A DNA stretch of 64,000 bases from Bacteroides rodentium JCM 16496 (GCF_000614125.1 NZ_BAKJ01000011.1:1-64000); one strand, 5' to 3'. Shown: positions 15,967 through 26,407, counted from the stretch's first letter. Notes: a model not told the origin generated them from the letters alone. Translations and numbers: made by a program.

Positions 15967-16515
15967 TTGAACATAGAAACACACACACACGAACATTGGT
16001 TCGCCTTAAAAGTATTTTATAACAAAGTTTTCGAGATTGAGGATATATTGAAAAAAGACAAGATCGAGACTTACATTCCTTGTGAGGAAACCTTGATGGA
16101 ACGTAACGGCATAAAGAAGAAACTCCGTCGTCCGGTCATTAATTCGCTTATGTTCTTCCGTTCAACCGTTTGTCGTGCTTTGGAAGTACAGCGACAATTC
16201 ACCAATAAGGTAATCCTATATACAAGACAGGAGGGATTGAAAAGACTTCCCCTTGCCATTCCTGATCGGGAAATGAACATTTTCATGCTGGTCACCTCGT
16301 CCGGCGAGCAGGGAATGGAATATTTCGGGGAGGACAATTCCAAGTTTCACCAGGGAGAACGTGTACGGGTCATTGACGGAAAGTTCAAGGGAGCGGAAGG
16401 GGTTATCTGTCGGATTAAGAAGAATCGCCGTTTGGTGGTCACCGTCCAAGGCGTATGTGCCGTGGCTACTTCCTATATTCCACAAGCCTTTCTACAACGG
16501 ATAGGGCAAGATTAA
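15967..16515 (+). CDS. UpxY-family NusG-like antiterminator
   Basis: This 182-residue protein has the NusG N-terminal fold (HWFALKVFYNKVFEIEDIL) and a C-terminal KOW motif (FHQGERVRVIDGKFKGAEGV). UpxY proteins let RNA polymerase read through the leader of their own polysaccharide operon. No ATG precedes the tryptophan-containing start, and an in-frame stop lies five codons upstream. The start is therefore TTG at 15967, unless a base is missing. The leader from 15786 to 15966 would be its target. No UpxZ partner gene is seen. Confidence 0.85.
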   Translation: MNIETHTHEHWFALKVFYNKVFEIEDILKKDKIETYIPCEETLMERNGIKKKLRRPVINSLMFFRSTVCRALEVQRQFTNKVILYTRQEGLKRLPLAIPDREMNIFMLVTSSGEQGMEYFGEDNSKFHQGERVRVIDGKFKGAEGVICRIKKNRRLVVTVQGVCAVATSYIPQAFLQRIGQD

Positions 16516-16539
16516 GAAAATCATCAAAAGAATCATATA

Positions 16540-17664
16540 GTGGACATACTTCATCTTATCGAATTTGCCTTCACGGTTTTAACCGGCTGGACATTGGGTG
16601 CGATGGTCCTGCCCCGCATCTCGTTGGTCTCGTTCCGCCGCCGCCTGTTCGACTCAGTGGACGGGCGCAAGCTGCACACCGCCCATATACCCCGGCTGGG
16701 GGGAATCGCCTTCTTCCCGTGCATCACTATCACGGTGTCACTCGTCATTATCGGGCATAACCAGTGGATGGGCAGCAATATGCTTGACGTGGATCTGACC
16801 AACCGTCTGCTTTCCGTATTCTGCGGCCTGTTCCTGCTCTATCTTACGGGGATGATGGACGACCTTATCGGTGTACGTTACCGCTCCAAGTTTCTGATAC
16901 AAATACTTTGCGGCATCCTGTTGGTGGCTTCGGGACTCTGCTTCGACAACCTGTACGGACTTTTCGGCATCGAAGCCATGCCTTATTATATAGGCGCTCC
17001 GTTCACCGTGTTCATCATCGTCTATATCCTGAACGCCATCAACCTGATAGACGGCATCGACGGGCTTGCCTCCGGGCTGAGTATCATCGCCTTCTTCGCG
17101 TTCGGGTGCATGTTCATCCGTCTGCAATGGTGGATGTATGCCTTAATTTGCCTGGCCACCATCGGCGTGCTGCTACCGTTCTTCTACTACAACGTCTATG
17201 GCAATGTCCACCGTGGGCGCAAGATATTCATGGGAGACACCGGATCACTCACTATCGGGATGCTGCTTGCCGTGATGGCTATCCGCCTGAGCATGTCCGA
17301 CCCGTTGAAGGAAAGCACCTTTCCCGGTGCCGTCGTGATCGCATTCTCGTTCCTGATAGTTCCGATGCTGGATGTGGTACGTGTGGTGCTGCACCGTTGG
17401 CGCGAGCGCAAGCCCCTTTTCCTGCCGGACAGGAATCATATCCATCACAAGTTCATCGCTCTGGGGCTGTCCCAACGACAGGCGATGGCCTGCATCATTG
17501 GCATCGCTCTCTCCTTTGCCGTGGTGAACGTTTTCCTGATCCATTGCTTGTCCACCACGATCCTTTTCCTGCTGGACGTGGCGGTATGGACGGTGTTGCA
17601 TTGTTACATCACGGTGAGGATCAACCGAAAGAATAAATTAGAAAAAAAACTGTACAGAAAATAA
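16540..17664 (+). CDS. WecA/MraY-family initiating sugar-phosphate transferase
   Basis: This integral membrane enzyme (374 residues, about 11 spans) transfers a HexNAc-1-phosphate from UDP-sugar to undecaprenyl phosphate, the first step of repeat-unit assembly. Motifs are MDDLIGVRYRSKF, LNAINLIDGIDGLASGLS, FMGDTGSLTIG and the cytoplasmic HIHHKF. The start is GTG at 16540, which fits the family N-terminus; UpxY ends 25 bp earlier. The sugar cannot be read from sequence. Confidence 0.9.
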   Translation: MDILHLIEFAFTVLTGWTLGAMVLPRISLVSFRRRLFDSVDGRKLHTAHIPRLGGIAFFPCITITVSLVIIGHNQWMGSNMLDVDLTNRLLSVFCGLFLLYLTGMMDDLIGVRYRSKFLIQILCGILLVASGLCFDNLYGLFGIEAMPYYIGAPFTVFIIVYILNAINLIDGIDGLASGLSIIAFFAFGCMFIRLQWWMYALICLATIGVLLPFFYYNVYGNVHRGRKIFMGDTGSLTIGMLLAVMAIRLSMSDPLKESTFPGAVVIAFSFLIVPMLDVVRVVLHRWRERKPLFLPDRNHIHHKFIALGLSQRQAMACIIGIALSFAVVNVFLIHCLSTTILFLLDVAVWTVLHCYITVRINRKNKLEKKLYRK

Positions 17665-17667
17665 AAT

Positions 17668-18461
17668 ATGAAAATCGATTTTTGACACTTCTCCTGGGGT
17701 TGGTGTTGCTGGCGTCTTGCAATACCTCCAAGGAGATTCTCTACTTTCAAGACATTGCGGTGAACCAGCCCGAAGCCATTGTGGGCGCAAGAGACATCAC
17801 CGTGCAGCCCAAGGACCAGATTTCCATCATGGTATCCAGTAAAGACCCGCAGTTGGCGGCGTTATTCAACCTGACACGTGTCCAGTACCGTGCCGGAGCC
17901 ACGGACTTGCGTGGTGGCAGCAATAATGGTGAAATATCCGGTTACACATTGGATGACAAGGGGAATATCGACTTTCCCGTCATAGGGTCGCTCCATATTG
18001 CCGGTATGACCAAGAGCCAGATTGCCGCCCTTATCAAGAAACGGTTGGTGGACGAGGACCTGGTGAAAGACCCGGTTGTGACCGTGGAGTTTATGAACCT
18101 CTATTTTTCAGTCTTGGGCGAAGTAAAAACTCCCGGCAAATACAGTATCACCAAAGACCAGATATCTTTGTTGGAAGCCATCAGTATGGCGGGCGACCTT
18201 ACCATTTATGGCAAACGCGATGCCATATTCGTCATTCGCGAGGAGAACGGTGAACGTGTCACCCACTGGGTGGATATCCGAAGCAAGGATATTTTCTCCT
18301 CCCCGGTCTATTACCTGAAACAGAACGATGTGGTGTATGTGCAACCTAATAAGGTCCGTGCCGGACAGTCCACCATCAATGAGAACAGCGTGAAATCTGT
18401 GGGACTGTGGATCAGTATTGCCTCGTTCCTCACCTCGTTAGGTGTGCTGCTGTTTAAATAA
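17668..18461 (+). CDS. Wza-like polysaccharide export lipoprotein, frame-broken start
   Basis: This outer-membrane export protein has a lipoprotein signal (LLLGLVLLASCN), a Poly_export domain (PKDQISIMVSSKDPQLAALF) and an SLBB domain (YFSVLGEVKTPGKYSITKDQ). A C-terminal hydrophobic segment ends it. The frame is open only from 17682. The natural start ATG at 17668 reads MKNRFLTLLLGL if one A is restored in the run near 17672; the repaired length is 264 residues. It works with the Wzc-like kinase that follows. Confidence 0.88.
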
Positions 18462-18488
18462 CTGGATGAACAGAATATTTTACATATT

Positions 18489-20903
18489 ATGATAGAAAAG
18501 AAAACTGCCGTTGGAAAACCTGCCGATGATTTTATACGAATACAAGATTTGTGGGGAATGTTCGTACCAAGATGGCACTGGTTTGCCCTCTCCCTGTTTG
18601 CCGCTCTTGCCATAGCGGCTTTTTATCTGTTGAGTACCCCGAATATCTATACACGTACCGCTGCCATCTTGGTTAAGGACGATACCAAGAGCGGTTCGTC
18701 CACTACAATGAGCGAGTTCTCCGACCTGGGTATCTTCAAGTCGAATACCAACATCAATAACGAACTGCTCACCTTGAAATCCCCCACGTTGATGACTGAG
18801 GTGGTGCGGCGGTTGGGGCTGAATGAGACCTATACCGTCCGCAAGGGACTGAAGGATGTGGGATTGTACAAAAGCAACCCTGTAGCAGTCTCCTACCGCC
18901 ACCAGGATGAAACGCCTGTCAGCTTCAAGATAGACTTCTCGTCCAAAGAAGAATTTACCATATCCGATGTAATGATTAACGGTGAGGAATTAGAGACGGA
19001 ATTCTCCGGTAAAATGGGCGATTCCATTCGCATGGAAGTAGGTACATTCGTAATCAATCCGACCAAATACTGGAATGATTCATTCGTTGGGACTTCCATC
19101 CGCTATAATAAAGGTAGTGTACGTGCCGTAACCGACTATTACGCCACCGCTTTGCGTGCGGATTTGGGTAACGAGGATGCCACTATCATCAATCTCAGCA
19201 TTGATGACGTATCCATCCCAAAGGCGGAAGATATCCTGAATACGTTGATCGAGGTATATAATGAGAAGTGGATCCAGGACAAGAACCAGATTGCCGTCAG
19301 TACCTCGCAGTTCATCGGTGACCGTTTGAGCGTGATTGAAAGTGAACTGGGCAATGTGGACGAGAACATCGCCGGTTACAAGAGCGAGCACCTGCTGCCG
19401 GACGTGCAGGCGGCATCCAGTCTTTACCTGTCCCAGTCCGCCGAGAACAAGAAGGAGTTGCTGGCACTCAACAGCCAGCTATCCACCGCGCAGTATATCC
19501 GCAGAGAGTTGAACAACAAGGAACTCAGCCAGTTGTTGCCCACCAATTCCGGCATAGCCAATGTCAATATCGAGAGCCAGATCGGTGAATACAACACGAT
19601 GGTGCTCGACCGCAACCGCCTGATCGCCAACAGCAGCGAAAAGAACCCCCTGGCAAAGGACATGGCCAACTCGCTGCAAAGCATGCAGCGCACCATCATT
19701 CAGTCGGTGGACAATCTGATCGTGTCGCTCAATACCCAGATACGCAGCATACGCCAGCAGGAAGCCGCGACCACCAGCCAGCTGGCCTCCAACCCGAACC
19801 AGGCGAAATACCTGCTTTCCGTGGAACGCCAGCAGAAGGTGAAGGAGGAACTGTATCTTTACTTGCTTCAGAAACGTGAGGAGAACGAGCTTTCCCAGGC
19901 TTTCACCGCTTATAATACGCGTGTGATTACCGCCCCGAGGGGCAGCATGTTCCCCACAGCTCCCCGGAAGATGAATATCCTCCTTGTGGCATTCGCTATC
20001 GGCTTGCTTGTTCCGGCGGTGATTATTTTTATGAAGGAGAACATGAACACCAAGGTACGAGGACGCAAGGATTTGGAAGATCTCAGCATACCTTTCATTG
20101 GTGAGATTCCCCAATACTTCAGCAAAGAGAGGAAACTGGGATTCAAGAGGAAGAAGCAGTCCTATATGAAAACCATCGTGGTGAAGGAAGGCAGCCGTGA
20201 CATCATCAACGAGGCGTTCCGTGTGCTCCGCTCCAATATGGATTTCATGGCGGGCAAGGACAAAGGGCAGAACGTGTTCGTACTAACCTCGTTCAATCCC
20301 GGCAGTGGAAAGTCATTCCTGACCATGAACATTGCCATGAGTTTTGCCATCAAGAAAAAAAGGATATTGGTGATAGACGGCGACCTGCGCCACGGTTCCG
20401 TTTCCTCCTACGTGGATTCGCCACGGATAGGTTTGACCGACTATCTGGGAAACCGTGTCGAAAACTGGAAAGAAATCATTGTTGCCGACAAGAAATACGA
20501 CAACCTGCATATCCTCCCCATCGGCACCGTCCCCCCCAACCCGACGGAACTGCTGGAGGACGGCAAGCTGGCCACCCTGATAGGGGCGCTTCGCGGCGAG
20601 TACGACTATATCTTCATAGACTGTCCGCCCATCGACATCGTGGCCGACGCGCAGATTATCGAGAAACTGGCGGACCGTACCATCTTCGTGGTACGCAGCG
20701 GCTTGCTGGATCGCGGCATGTTGCCCGAACTGGAAAACATCTATCAGGAGAAACGTTTCAGGAACCTCAGCGTGATATTGAACGGCACGGAAAGTGCCGG
20801 AGGCCGGTACAGCTACCGTTACGGATACCGCTATGGCTATAGATACGGTTATCATAACGGCTACTCCTCCTACTATGGAAATAAAGGAGAAATGGGGGGG
20901 TAA
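18489..20903 (+). CDS. Wzc-like polysaccharide co-polymerase and tyrosine autokinase
   Basis: This 804-residue inner-membrane protein has a Wzz domain with a first span near residues 30-50, a large periplasmic coiled coil, and a second span (ILLVAFAIGLLVPAVIIF). The cytoplasmic BY-kinase domain has Walker A (FNPGSGKSFLT), A' (ILVIDGDLRHG) and B (YDYIFIDCPP). The C-terminus is a tyrosine cluster made of RYGY-like repeats, the usual autophosphorylation tail. It controls chain length and export together with Wza and the phosphatase after it. Confidence 0.93.
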   Translation: MIEKKTAVGKPADDFIRIQDLWGMFVPRWHWFALSLFAALAIAAFYLLSTPNIYTRTAAILVKDDTKSGSSTTMSEFSDLGIFKSNTNINNELLTLKSPTLMTEVVRRLGLNETYTVRKGLKDVGLYKSNPVAVSYRHQDETPVSFKIDFSSKEEFTISDVMINGEELETEFSGKMGDSIRMEVGTFVINPTKYWNDSFVGTSIRYNKGSVRAVTDYYATALRADLGNEDATIINLSIDDVSIPKAEDILNTLIEVYNEKWIQDKNQIAVSTSQFIGDRLSVIESELGNVDENIAGYKSEHLLPDVQAASSLYLSQSAENKKELLALNSQLSTAQYIRRELNNKELSQLLPTNSGIANVNIESQIGEYNTMVLDRNRLIANSSEKNPLAKDMANSLQSMQRTIIQSVDNLIVSLNTQIRSIRQQEAATTSQLASNPNQAKYLLSVERQQKVKEELYLYLLQKREENELSQAFTAYNTRVITAPRGSMFPTAPRKMNILLVAFAIGLLVPAVIIFMKENMNTKVRGRKDLEDLSIPFIGEIPQYFSKERKLGFKRKKQSYMKTIVVKEGSRDIINEAFRVLRSNMDFMAGKDKGQNVFVLTSFNPGSGKSFLTMNIAMSFAIKKKRILVIDGDLRHGSVSSYVDSPRIGLTDYLGNRVENWKEIIVADKKYDNLHILPIGTVPPNPTELLEDGKLATLIGALRGEYDYIFIDCPPIDIVADAQIIEKLADRTIFVVRSGLLDRGMLPELENIYQEKRFRNLSVILNGTESAGGRYSYRYGYRYGYRYGYHNGYSSYYGNKGEMGG

Positions 20904-20964
20904 ATGGTTGGTTATCAAATAACCGATAACATGTTGTTCTCTTATATAAAAGCATATTACAACT

Positions 20965-21669
20965 ATGTGGCCATTCCGTAAGACAACAACCCTCGCACAG
21001 AGTGGCATCCTGAAAGGGATAACCGACTGCCATAGCCATCTTCTTCCGGGAGTGGATGACGGGGTGGAGACGTTGGATGAATCACTCCGGATTTTAGATA
21101 CGATGGAAAAGCAGGGAGTCAGAAAGGTGTGGCTCACGCCGCACATCATGGAGGACATCCCCAATGAAACCGCAACCCTGCGAGAGAAGTTCCGGGAACT
21201 GGAACAGAGTTATAATGGTACGATGGAGTTGGCTTTGGCGGCGGAATACATGATGGACAACCTCTTCGAGGAACGTCTGGAAAAGAATGACCTGCTGCCC
21301 TTGGAGGAGGGGAAACGCTACCTCTTGGTGGAAACCTCCTATTTCAATCCACCGATGGGCCTGCTCTCCGTCCTGCAACGCATCCAAAAGAAAGGCTATT
21401 ACCCGTTGCTGGCACATCCCGAACGGTACGAATACATGCAGAAGAAGGACTACAAGGCCTTGAAGGAAGAACACATCTTTTTCCAGCTCAACGTACCCTC
21501 GTTGACCGGGATGTATGGCAGACATGTGCAGGAAAAGGCGGAAGCCTTGCTGAAAGCCAAGGCGTACTACTGTATCGGTTGCGATATCCATTCAGCGTTT
21601 TTTTACCATAAATTATTACAATCTGATATTCGTAAAAAGATCGTAATGAATTTTCGGGAAGAATCCTAA
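20965..21669 (+). CDS. CpsB/YwqE-like tyrosine-protein phosphatase (PHP family)
   Basis: This 234-residue metal-dependent phosphatase has the PHP motifs DCHSHLLPGVDDGV, TPHIMED, AAEYMMD, AHPERY and CDIHSA. The family dephosphorylates the tyrosine tail of Wzc-type kinases, and here it directly follows that kinase. The pairing supports the assignment. Confidence 0.92.
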   Translation: MWPFRKTTTLAQSGILKGITDCHSHLLPGVDDGVETLDESLRILDTMEKQGVRKVWLTPHIMEDIPNETATLREKFRELEQSYNGTMELALAAEYMMDNLFEERLEKNDLLPLEEGKRYLLVETSYFNPPMGLLSVLQRIQKKGYYPLLAHPERYEYMQKKDYKALKEEHIFFQLNVPSLTGMYGRHVQEKAEALLKAKAYYCIGCDIHSAFFYHKLLQSDIRKKIVMNFREES

Positions 21670-21795
21670 TTTTCATGGGAATAATATAGATTTAGAAGAA
21701 GCTTGGTATGTTACATACTTCTTTCATTGGTTGTCACATATTGTCAAAGTACAAATCTTCTGAGTTAAAGCGACTGTAAATCAATATACATCCTA

Positions 21796-22171
21796 ATGCC
21801 CACAATTGTTGTAAGGTTCGAACTATGCAGAAAAGAAACTGGTCGCGGTACGATTTATTATCGTATCTACAAAGGGCATAACCGGCGTATGGAGTTCTCC
21901 TCGCGTCTTCGCTTGTCGGCCTCTTCCTGGGATGAAGTCACGAAGACTGTCAAGGGAAATGATCCCGAGGCTTGTCGTCTCCGTACTCAGATTGAAGCCG
22001 ATCTTAAACTTTTGAATCAGATTATTACGGAAGATGTCGCCGGTTTTCTGACCATGGGTGACATGATAAGTATCTTCAAACATCGGAGAACGATAGTAAG
22101 TCCTCATCCGCTTCCTTAAGAATTGGATTGATCAAACTGCGCAGATAAAAATATATCGTTATGAAACTTAA
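21796..22171 (+). pseudogene. Integrase N-terminal fragment
   Basis: The arm-type DNA-binding region of a tyrosine integrase is present (MPTIVVRFELCRKETGRGTI, then YYRIYKGHNRRMEFSSRL). It breaks frame near 22080 and continues in other frames (SENDSKSSS; FLKNWIDQTAQIKIYRYET) before a stop at 22171. The catalytic domain is absent. It is the stub of a second recombinase inside the locus. Confidence 0.75.
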
Positions 22172-22838
22172 TTTTTCCCTCCATTTCAGAACATTCATGA
22201 CCGGAGCGATTATTTTCTTGTCTTTGGTTATATTGTTAATCAGTTTGCCAGAAGTCGAATATTCTATTTTTGAAGATATTCTTGATGAAGAGAGTGGATT
22301 TTATATGTTGTTATTTTCTTTTTGTCTCATCTTTTTTTCCTATGGAATAGGGATGATGTTGGAGATTATATCGAATCCGTTTCCACGAGCTACTTATTTA
22401 ATCAAACATTTGGATAGTTATTTGGGAATATTTACACATACCGATTCAATTGTTCAGAAATCTGAAGCATATAAGGCTCTTTATCGGATTGATGTAAAAG
22501 GGACAATTGGTAATTTGAAGGTTTACAGATACATGTTCACATATATCATATCCCGAAATGATAATCTGAACAGAGAGATACAAGGATGTATTTTCAGGAT
22601 ATATGCCATGTTATCGCTACTTATAGCGGCGGTTTTCTTGCTTGTAGCGATTCTGATACAATTCTTATTTGCAGATATTGATTTTAGTGACGCACCTGCA
22701 TTTAATGTGACTTTGGTAATTTTATTAATGATCAGTATCATGCTTTTGTATAGGGCATGGCAAAAGAGTAAAAGAAGATTTCTTGATGAGATGGAACAAG
22801 CATATTATGTTTTAACAGAGTTCCCTGCAGATGAATAA
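22161..22838 (+). CDS. Membrane protein of unknown function
   Basis: The 225-residue protein has four likely membrane spans: AIIFLSLVILLISL, FYMLLFSFCLIFFSYGIGMM, LSLLIAAVFLLVAILIQFLF and VTLVILLMISIMLLY. A soluble middle part lies between spans two and three. I do not recognise the family. The DNA is more AT-rich than the flanking wzc and rml genes, and the gene sits directly after an integrase stub, which suggests it came in with it. Confidence 0.7.
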   Translation: MKLNFSLHFRTFMTGAIIFLSLVILLISLPEVEYSIFEDILDEESGFYMLLFSFCLIFFSYGIGMMLEIISNPFPRATYLIKHLDSYLGIFTHTDSIVQKSEAYKALYRIDVKGTIGNLKVYRYMFTYIISRNDNLNREIQGCIFRIYAMLSLLIAAVFLLVAILIQFLFADIDFSDAPAFNVTLVILLMISIMLLYRAWQKSKRRFLDEMEQAYYVLTEFPADE

Positions 22839-22858
22839 AATGAATTAATATCGTTTTT

Positions 22859-23763
22859 ATGAAAGGTATCGTATTAGCGGGGGGAAGCGGGACACGCTTA
22901 TACCCCATCACAAAGGGAGTAAGCAAGCAATTGCTTCCCATATTTGACAAGCCGATGGTTTATTATCCGATTTCGGTCTTGATGTTAGCTGGCATTCGGG
23001 AGATTTTGATCATCTCCACCCCTTACGACCTGCCGGGGTTCAAACGGCTTTTAGGTGACGGTTCGAATTATGGCGTACATTTTGAGTATGCCGAGCAACC
23101 CTCTCCCGACGGCTGGCACAGGCATTCCTTATCGGAGAAGAGTTCATCGGGAATGATTCCGTCTGTCTGGTATTAGGTGATAATATCTTTCATGGAAACG
23201 GTTTTACGGCTATGCTGAAAGAAGCTGTGCAGATTGCCGAGCAGGAACAAAAGGCGACGGTATTTGGCTATTGGGTTAATGATCCGGAACGCTATGGTGT
23301 AGCTGAGTTTGATATAAGAGGTAATTGCCTCTCCATTGAGGAAAAGCCGGAACAGCCAAAATCCAACTATGCGGTAGTCGGGCTTTATTTCTATCCGAAT
23401 AAAGTGGTGGATGTAGCCAAACATATCAAGCCTTCGGCACGTGGGGAGTTGGAGATTACCGCCGTGAACCAGCGGTTCTTGGAGGATAAGGAACTGAAGG
23501 TACAGACCTTGGGCAGAGGATTCGCTTGGCTTGATACCGGTACGCACGACTCCCTTTCGGAAGCATCTACCTATATTGAGGTGATTGAGAAACGGCAAGG
23601 ATTGAAAGTGGCTTGTCTGGAAGGTATCGCCTACCGCAAAGGATGGATTGACCGCGAGAAGATGCAGCAGTTGGCTCGACCGATGTCGAAGAACCCGTAC
23701 GGACAATATCTGTTGAAAGTGATTGAAGAGGTGGAACGTACAGGGAAAGATAATTTGGATTGA
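22859..23763 (+). CDS. rmlA: Glucose-1-phosphate thymidylyltransferase, frame-broken
   Basis: RmlA makes dTDP-glucose from glucose-1-phosphate and dTTP. The N-terminal half has GGSGTRLYP and [11 protein letters not shown]; the second half runs from DNIFHG to the C-terminus. One C lost near 23112 (GGCTGG for GGCCTGG) splits the gene into frames 22859-23176 and 23212-23763. Restored, it has 301 residues, the normal family length. It is the first gene of an rmlA-C-D-B set for dTDP-L-rhamnose. Confidence 0.92.
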
Positions 23764-23764
23764 C

Positions 23765-24337
23765 ATGGAAGTAATAAAGACAGCGATAGAGGGTGTGGTC
23801 ATCATCAAGCCACGCATTTTTACGGATGCCAGAGGCTATTTCTTTGAAAGTTTCTCCCAAAAGGAATTTGACGAGAAGGTACGCCCCATCCGTTTTGTAC
23901 AGGATAATGAAAGCAAGTCAAGCTACGGCGTGATGCGCGGACTGCATTATCAGAAGATGCCTTATACACAGAGCAAACTGGTACGCTGTGTGAAAGGAGC
24001 CGTATTGGATGTGGCGGTTGACATACGGGAAGGATCTCCTACATTCGGACAACATGTGGCTGTGGAACTGACCGAGGAAAACCACCGGCAGTTCTTCATC
24101 CCGAAAGGGTTCGCACATGGTTTTGCCGTATTAAGCGAAGAAGCCGTATTCCAATACAAATGCGATGAATTCTATGCCCCGGAAAGCGAAGGCGGCATAC
24201 AGCTGATAGACGAAGCATTGGGCATTGACTGGAGAGTCCCGGTAGAGAATGCCATCCTTTCGGAGAAAGACCTGCACAGGGCATGCTTAAAGGATTCCGT
24301 ATTGGATTTCAAATACGGAGAAGATTTGTATAAATAA
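23765..24337 (+). CDS. rmlC: dTDP-4-dehydrorhamnose 3,5-epimerase
   Basis: This 190-residue cupin-fold epimerase has RGYFFESFSQKEF, MRGLHYQK with the conserved histidine, DVAVDIREGSPTFG and IPKGFAHGFAVLSE. It starts at ATG 23765, one base after rmlA stops. It converts the 4-keto-6-deoxy sugar to the L configuration. Confidence 0.95.
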   Translation: MEVIKTAIEGVVIIKPRIFTDARGYFFESFSQKEFDEKVRPIRFVQDNESKSSYGVMRGLHYQKMPYTQSKLVRCVKGAVLDVAVDIREGSPTFGQHVAVELTEENHRQFFIPKGFAHGFAVLSEEAVFQYKCDEFYAPESEGGIQLIDEALGIDWRVPVENAILSEKDLHRACLKDSVLDFKYGEDLYK

Positions 24338-24347
24338 GAAACTTGAT

Positions 24348-25217
24348 ATGAACATTCTAGTGACAGGAAGCAACGGGCAGTTAGGCAATGAGATGGTCCG
24401 GGTTTCCGGCAAGAGCAAAGAACGCTATGTCTTTACGGACATTGCGGAATTGGATATTACGAAACTGGATGCCGTTCTTTCGCTTGTACGGAAAGAACAG
24501 ATTGACGTAATTGTTAATTGTGCTGCCTATACCAATGTAGATAAGGCAGAGGATGATGAAAAGACGGCAGACTTGATCAATCATGTAGCTGTCGGTTATT
24601 TGGCTGCGGCAGCCAAGTCTGTCAATGCCACACTTATCCATATATCTACCGATTATGTTTTTAGGGGAATCAACTACGTTCCTTTTACGGAAGAGGACAT
24701 GACGGAACCGACCGGTGTATATGGCAAGACAAAGCTTGCAGGAGAAGAAGCCGTTGTCAATTCAGGCTGCAATTATATAATACTGCGCACTGCATGGCTA
24801 TACTCGGCATGGGGCAAGAACTTCGTGAAAACCATGCTGAAATTGACGGAAGAGAAAGACATATTGCCTGTCATTTTCGACCAGATAGGCACACCCACTT
24901 TTGCCGGTGATCTGGCAGATGCCATAGGTTGGATTCTTGACAGGAGAATGACCGACAAGAAAGGCATTTATCATTTCAGCAATGAGGGAGTATGCTCTTG
25001 GTATGACTTTGCGGCAGTTATAGCCCGATTGGCCGGAAACGAGTGTGATGTCCGCCCGATTCATACCTTTGAATATCCGAGCAAGGTGAAACGTCCGCAT
25101 TATTCGGTTTTGGACAAAACGAAGTTCCGCGAGACGTTCGGTTACAAGATTCCGCATTGGATGGAATCGTTGGAAAAATGTATCAACCAGATAAAAGCAC
25201 AGAACAATGGGATTTAA
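24348..25217 (+). CDS. rmlD: dTDP-4-dehydrorhamnose reductase
   Basis: This 289-residue short-chain dehydrogenase has the nucleotide-binding GSNGQLGNEM, the Tyr-Lys pair in YGKTKLAGEE and HISTDYVF. It performs the last reduction to dTDP-L-rhamnose. It overlaps rmlB by 11 bp. Confidence 0.95.
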   Translation: MNILVTGSNGQLGNEMVRVSGKSKERYVFTDIAELDITKLDAVLSLVRKEQIDVIVNCAAYTNVDKAEDDEKTADLINHVAVGYLAAAAKSVNATLIHISTDYVFRGINYVPFTEEDMTEPTGVYGKTKLAGEEAVVNSGCNYIILRTAWLYSAWGKNFVKTMLKLTEEKDILPVIFDQIGTPTFAGDLADAIGWILDRRMTDKKGIYHFSNEGVCSWYDFAAVIARLAGNECDVRPIHTFEYPSKVKRPHYSVLDKTKFRETFGYKIPHWMESLEKCINQIKAQNNGI

Positions 25218-26349
25218 ACGGAATATACTTATTACGGGTGGCGCAGGCTTCATCGGCAGCCATGTGGTGCGCCTGTTTGTGAACAAATATGCGGACTATC
25301 ACATTGTCAATCTTGACAAATTGACTTATGCAGGTAATCTGGCTAACCTGAAAGATATTGAGGACAAGCCGAATTACCTCTTTGTGAAAGCCGACATTTG
25401 CGACTTTGCCAAGCTCCAGGAGCTGATGAACGGGTACCACGTGGACGGAATCATTCATCTGGCAGCAGAGAGCCACGTGGACAGAAGTATTAAAGATCCT
25501 TTTACGTTTGCACAAACAAACGTGATGGGTACACTTGCTTTGCTGCAAGCCGCCAAACTTTATTGGGAGTCGTTGCCCGAAGGTTATGAGGGGAAACGTT
25601 TCTATCACATCTCTACCGATGAGGTATATGGGGCATTGGAGCTGACCCATCCCGAAGGCGTGGAACCTCCCTTTACCACTACCGCCTCTTCCGCTGAGCA
25701 CCATTTGGCATACGGCAAAGATTTCTTCTATGAAGACACCAAATACAATCCGCACAGCCCCTATTCGGCAAGCAAGGCAAGCAGCGACCATTTTGTCCGT
25801 GCCTTTCACGACACTTACGGCATGCCAACCATCGTGACCAACTGTTCCAACAACTATGGCCCTTACCAGTTCCCGGAAAAGCTGATACCGCTCTTCATCA
25901 ACAATATCCGCCATCGTAAACCGCTGCCTGTCTATGGAAAAGGCGAGAACGTGCGCGACTGGCTCTATGTGGAAGACCATGCCCGTGCTATCGATGTCAT
26001 TTTCCACAATGGCAGGGTTGCCGACACCTATAATATCGGAGGCTTCAACGAATGGAAGAACATCGACATCATCAAGGTCATCATCAAAACCGTTGACCGC
26101 CTCTTAGGCAATCCCGAAGGCGCGTCACTCGACCTGATTACCTACGTCACCGATCGCAAGGGGCACGATATGCGCTATGCCATCGACTCTACCAAACTCC
26201 AGAAGGAACTCGGTTGGGAACCCAGCCTCCAGTTTGAGGAAGGTATCGAGAAGACCGTCCGTTGGTATCTCGACCATCAAGAGTGGATGGATCATATTAC
26301 TTCGGGAGAGTATGAAAAGTACTACGAGGAGATGTATAAAAATAGGTAA
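25207..26349 (+). CDS. rmlB: dTDP-glucose 4,6-dehydratase
   Basis: This 380-residue extended SDR enzyme has GGAGFIGSHVV, HLAAESHVDRSI, STDEVYG and YSASKASSDHFV. It makes dTDP-4-keto-6-deoxyglucose. It is followed by a hairpin and then by foreign-looking genes. A second, short copy of its last codons lies at 27976-28040. Confidence 0.95.
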   Translation: MGFKRNILITGGAGFIGSHVVRLFVNKYADYHIVNLDKLTYAGNLANLKDIEDKPNYLFVKADICDFAKLQELMNGYHVDGIIHLAAESHVDRSIKDPFTFAQTNVMGTLALLQAAKLYWESLPEGYEGKRFYHISTDEVYGALELTHPEGVEPPFTTTASSAEHHLAYGKDFFYEDTKYNPHSPYSASKASSDHFVRAFHDTYGMPTIVTNCSNNYGPYQFPEKLIPLFINNIRHRKPLPVYGKGENVRDWLYVEDHARAIDVIFHNGRVADTYNIGGFNEWKNIDIIKVIIKTVDRLLGNPEGASLDLITYVTDRKGHDMRYAIDSTKLQKELGWEPSLQFEEGIEKTVRWYLDHQEWMDHITSGEYEKYYEEMYKNR

Positions 26350-26395
26350 GGAAATGTGCCGAATTTGATTTTTTTGACTTGTCGGCACATTTTCC
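26350..26395. terminator. Hairpin after rmlB
   Basis: GGAAATGTGCCGA (26350-26362) pairs with TCGGCACATTTTCC (26382-26395) with one bulge; both strands have T-rich flanks. It lies between rmlB and a convergent amidase remnant. Processive antitermination by UpxY would be needed for one transcript to continue past it. Confidence 0.6.
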
Positions 26396-26407
26396 TAATG
26401 CAATACA

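Noticed and set aside
20800..20903. RYGY repeats at the Wzc C-terminus as a novel repeat
   Set aside because: Tyrosine clusters are the normal autophosphorylation tail of this kinase family.
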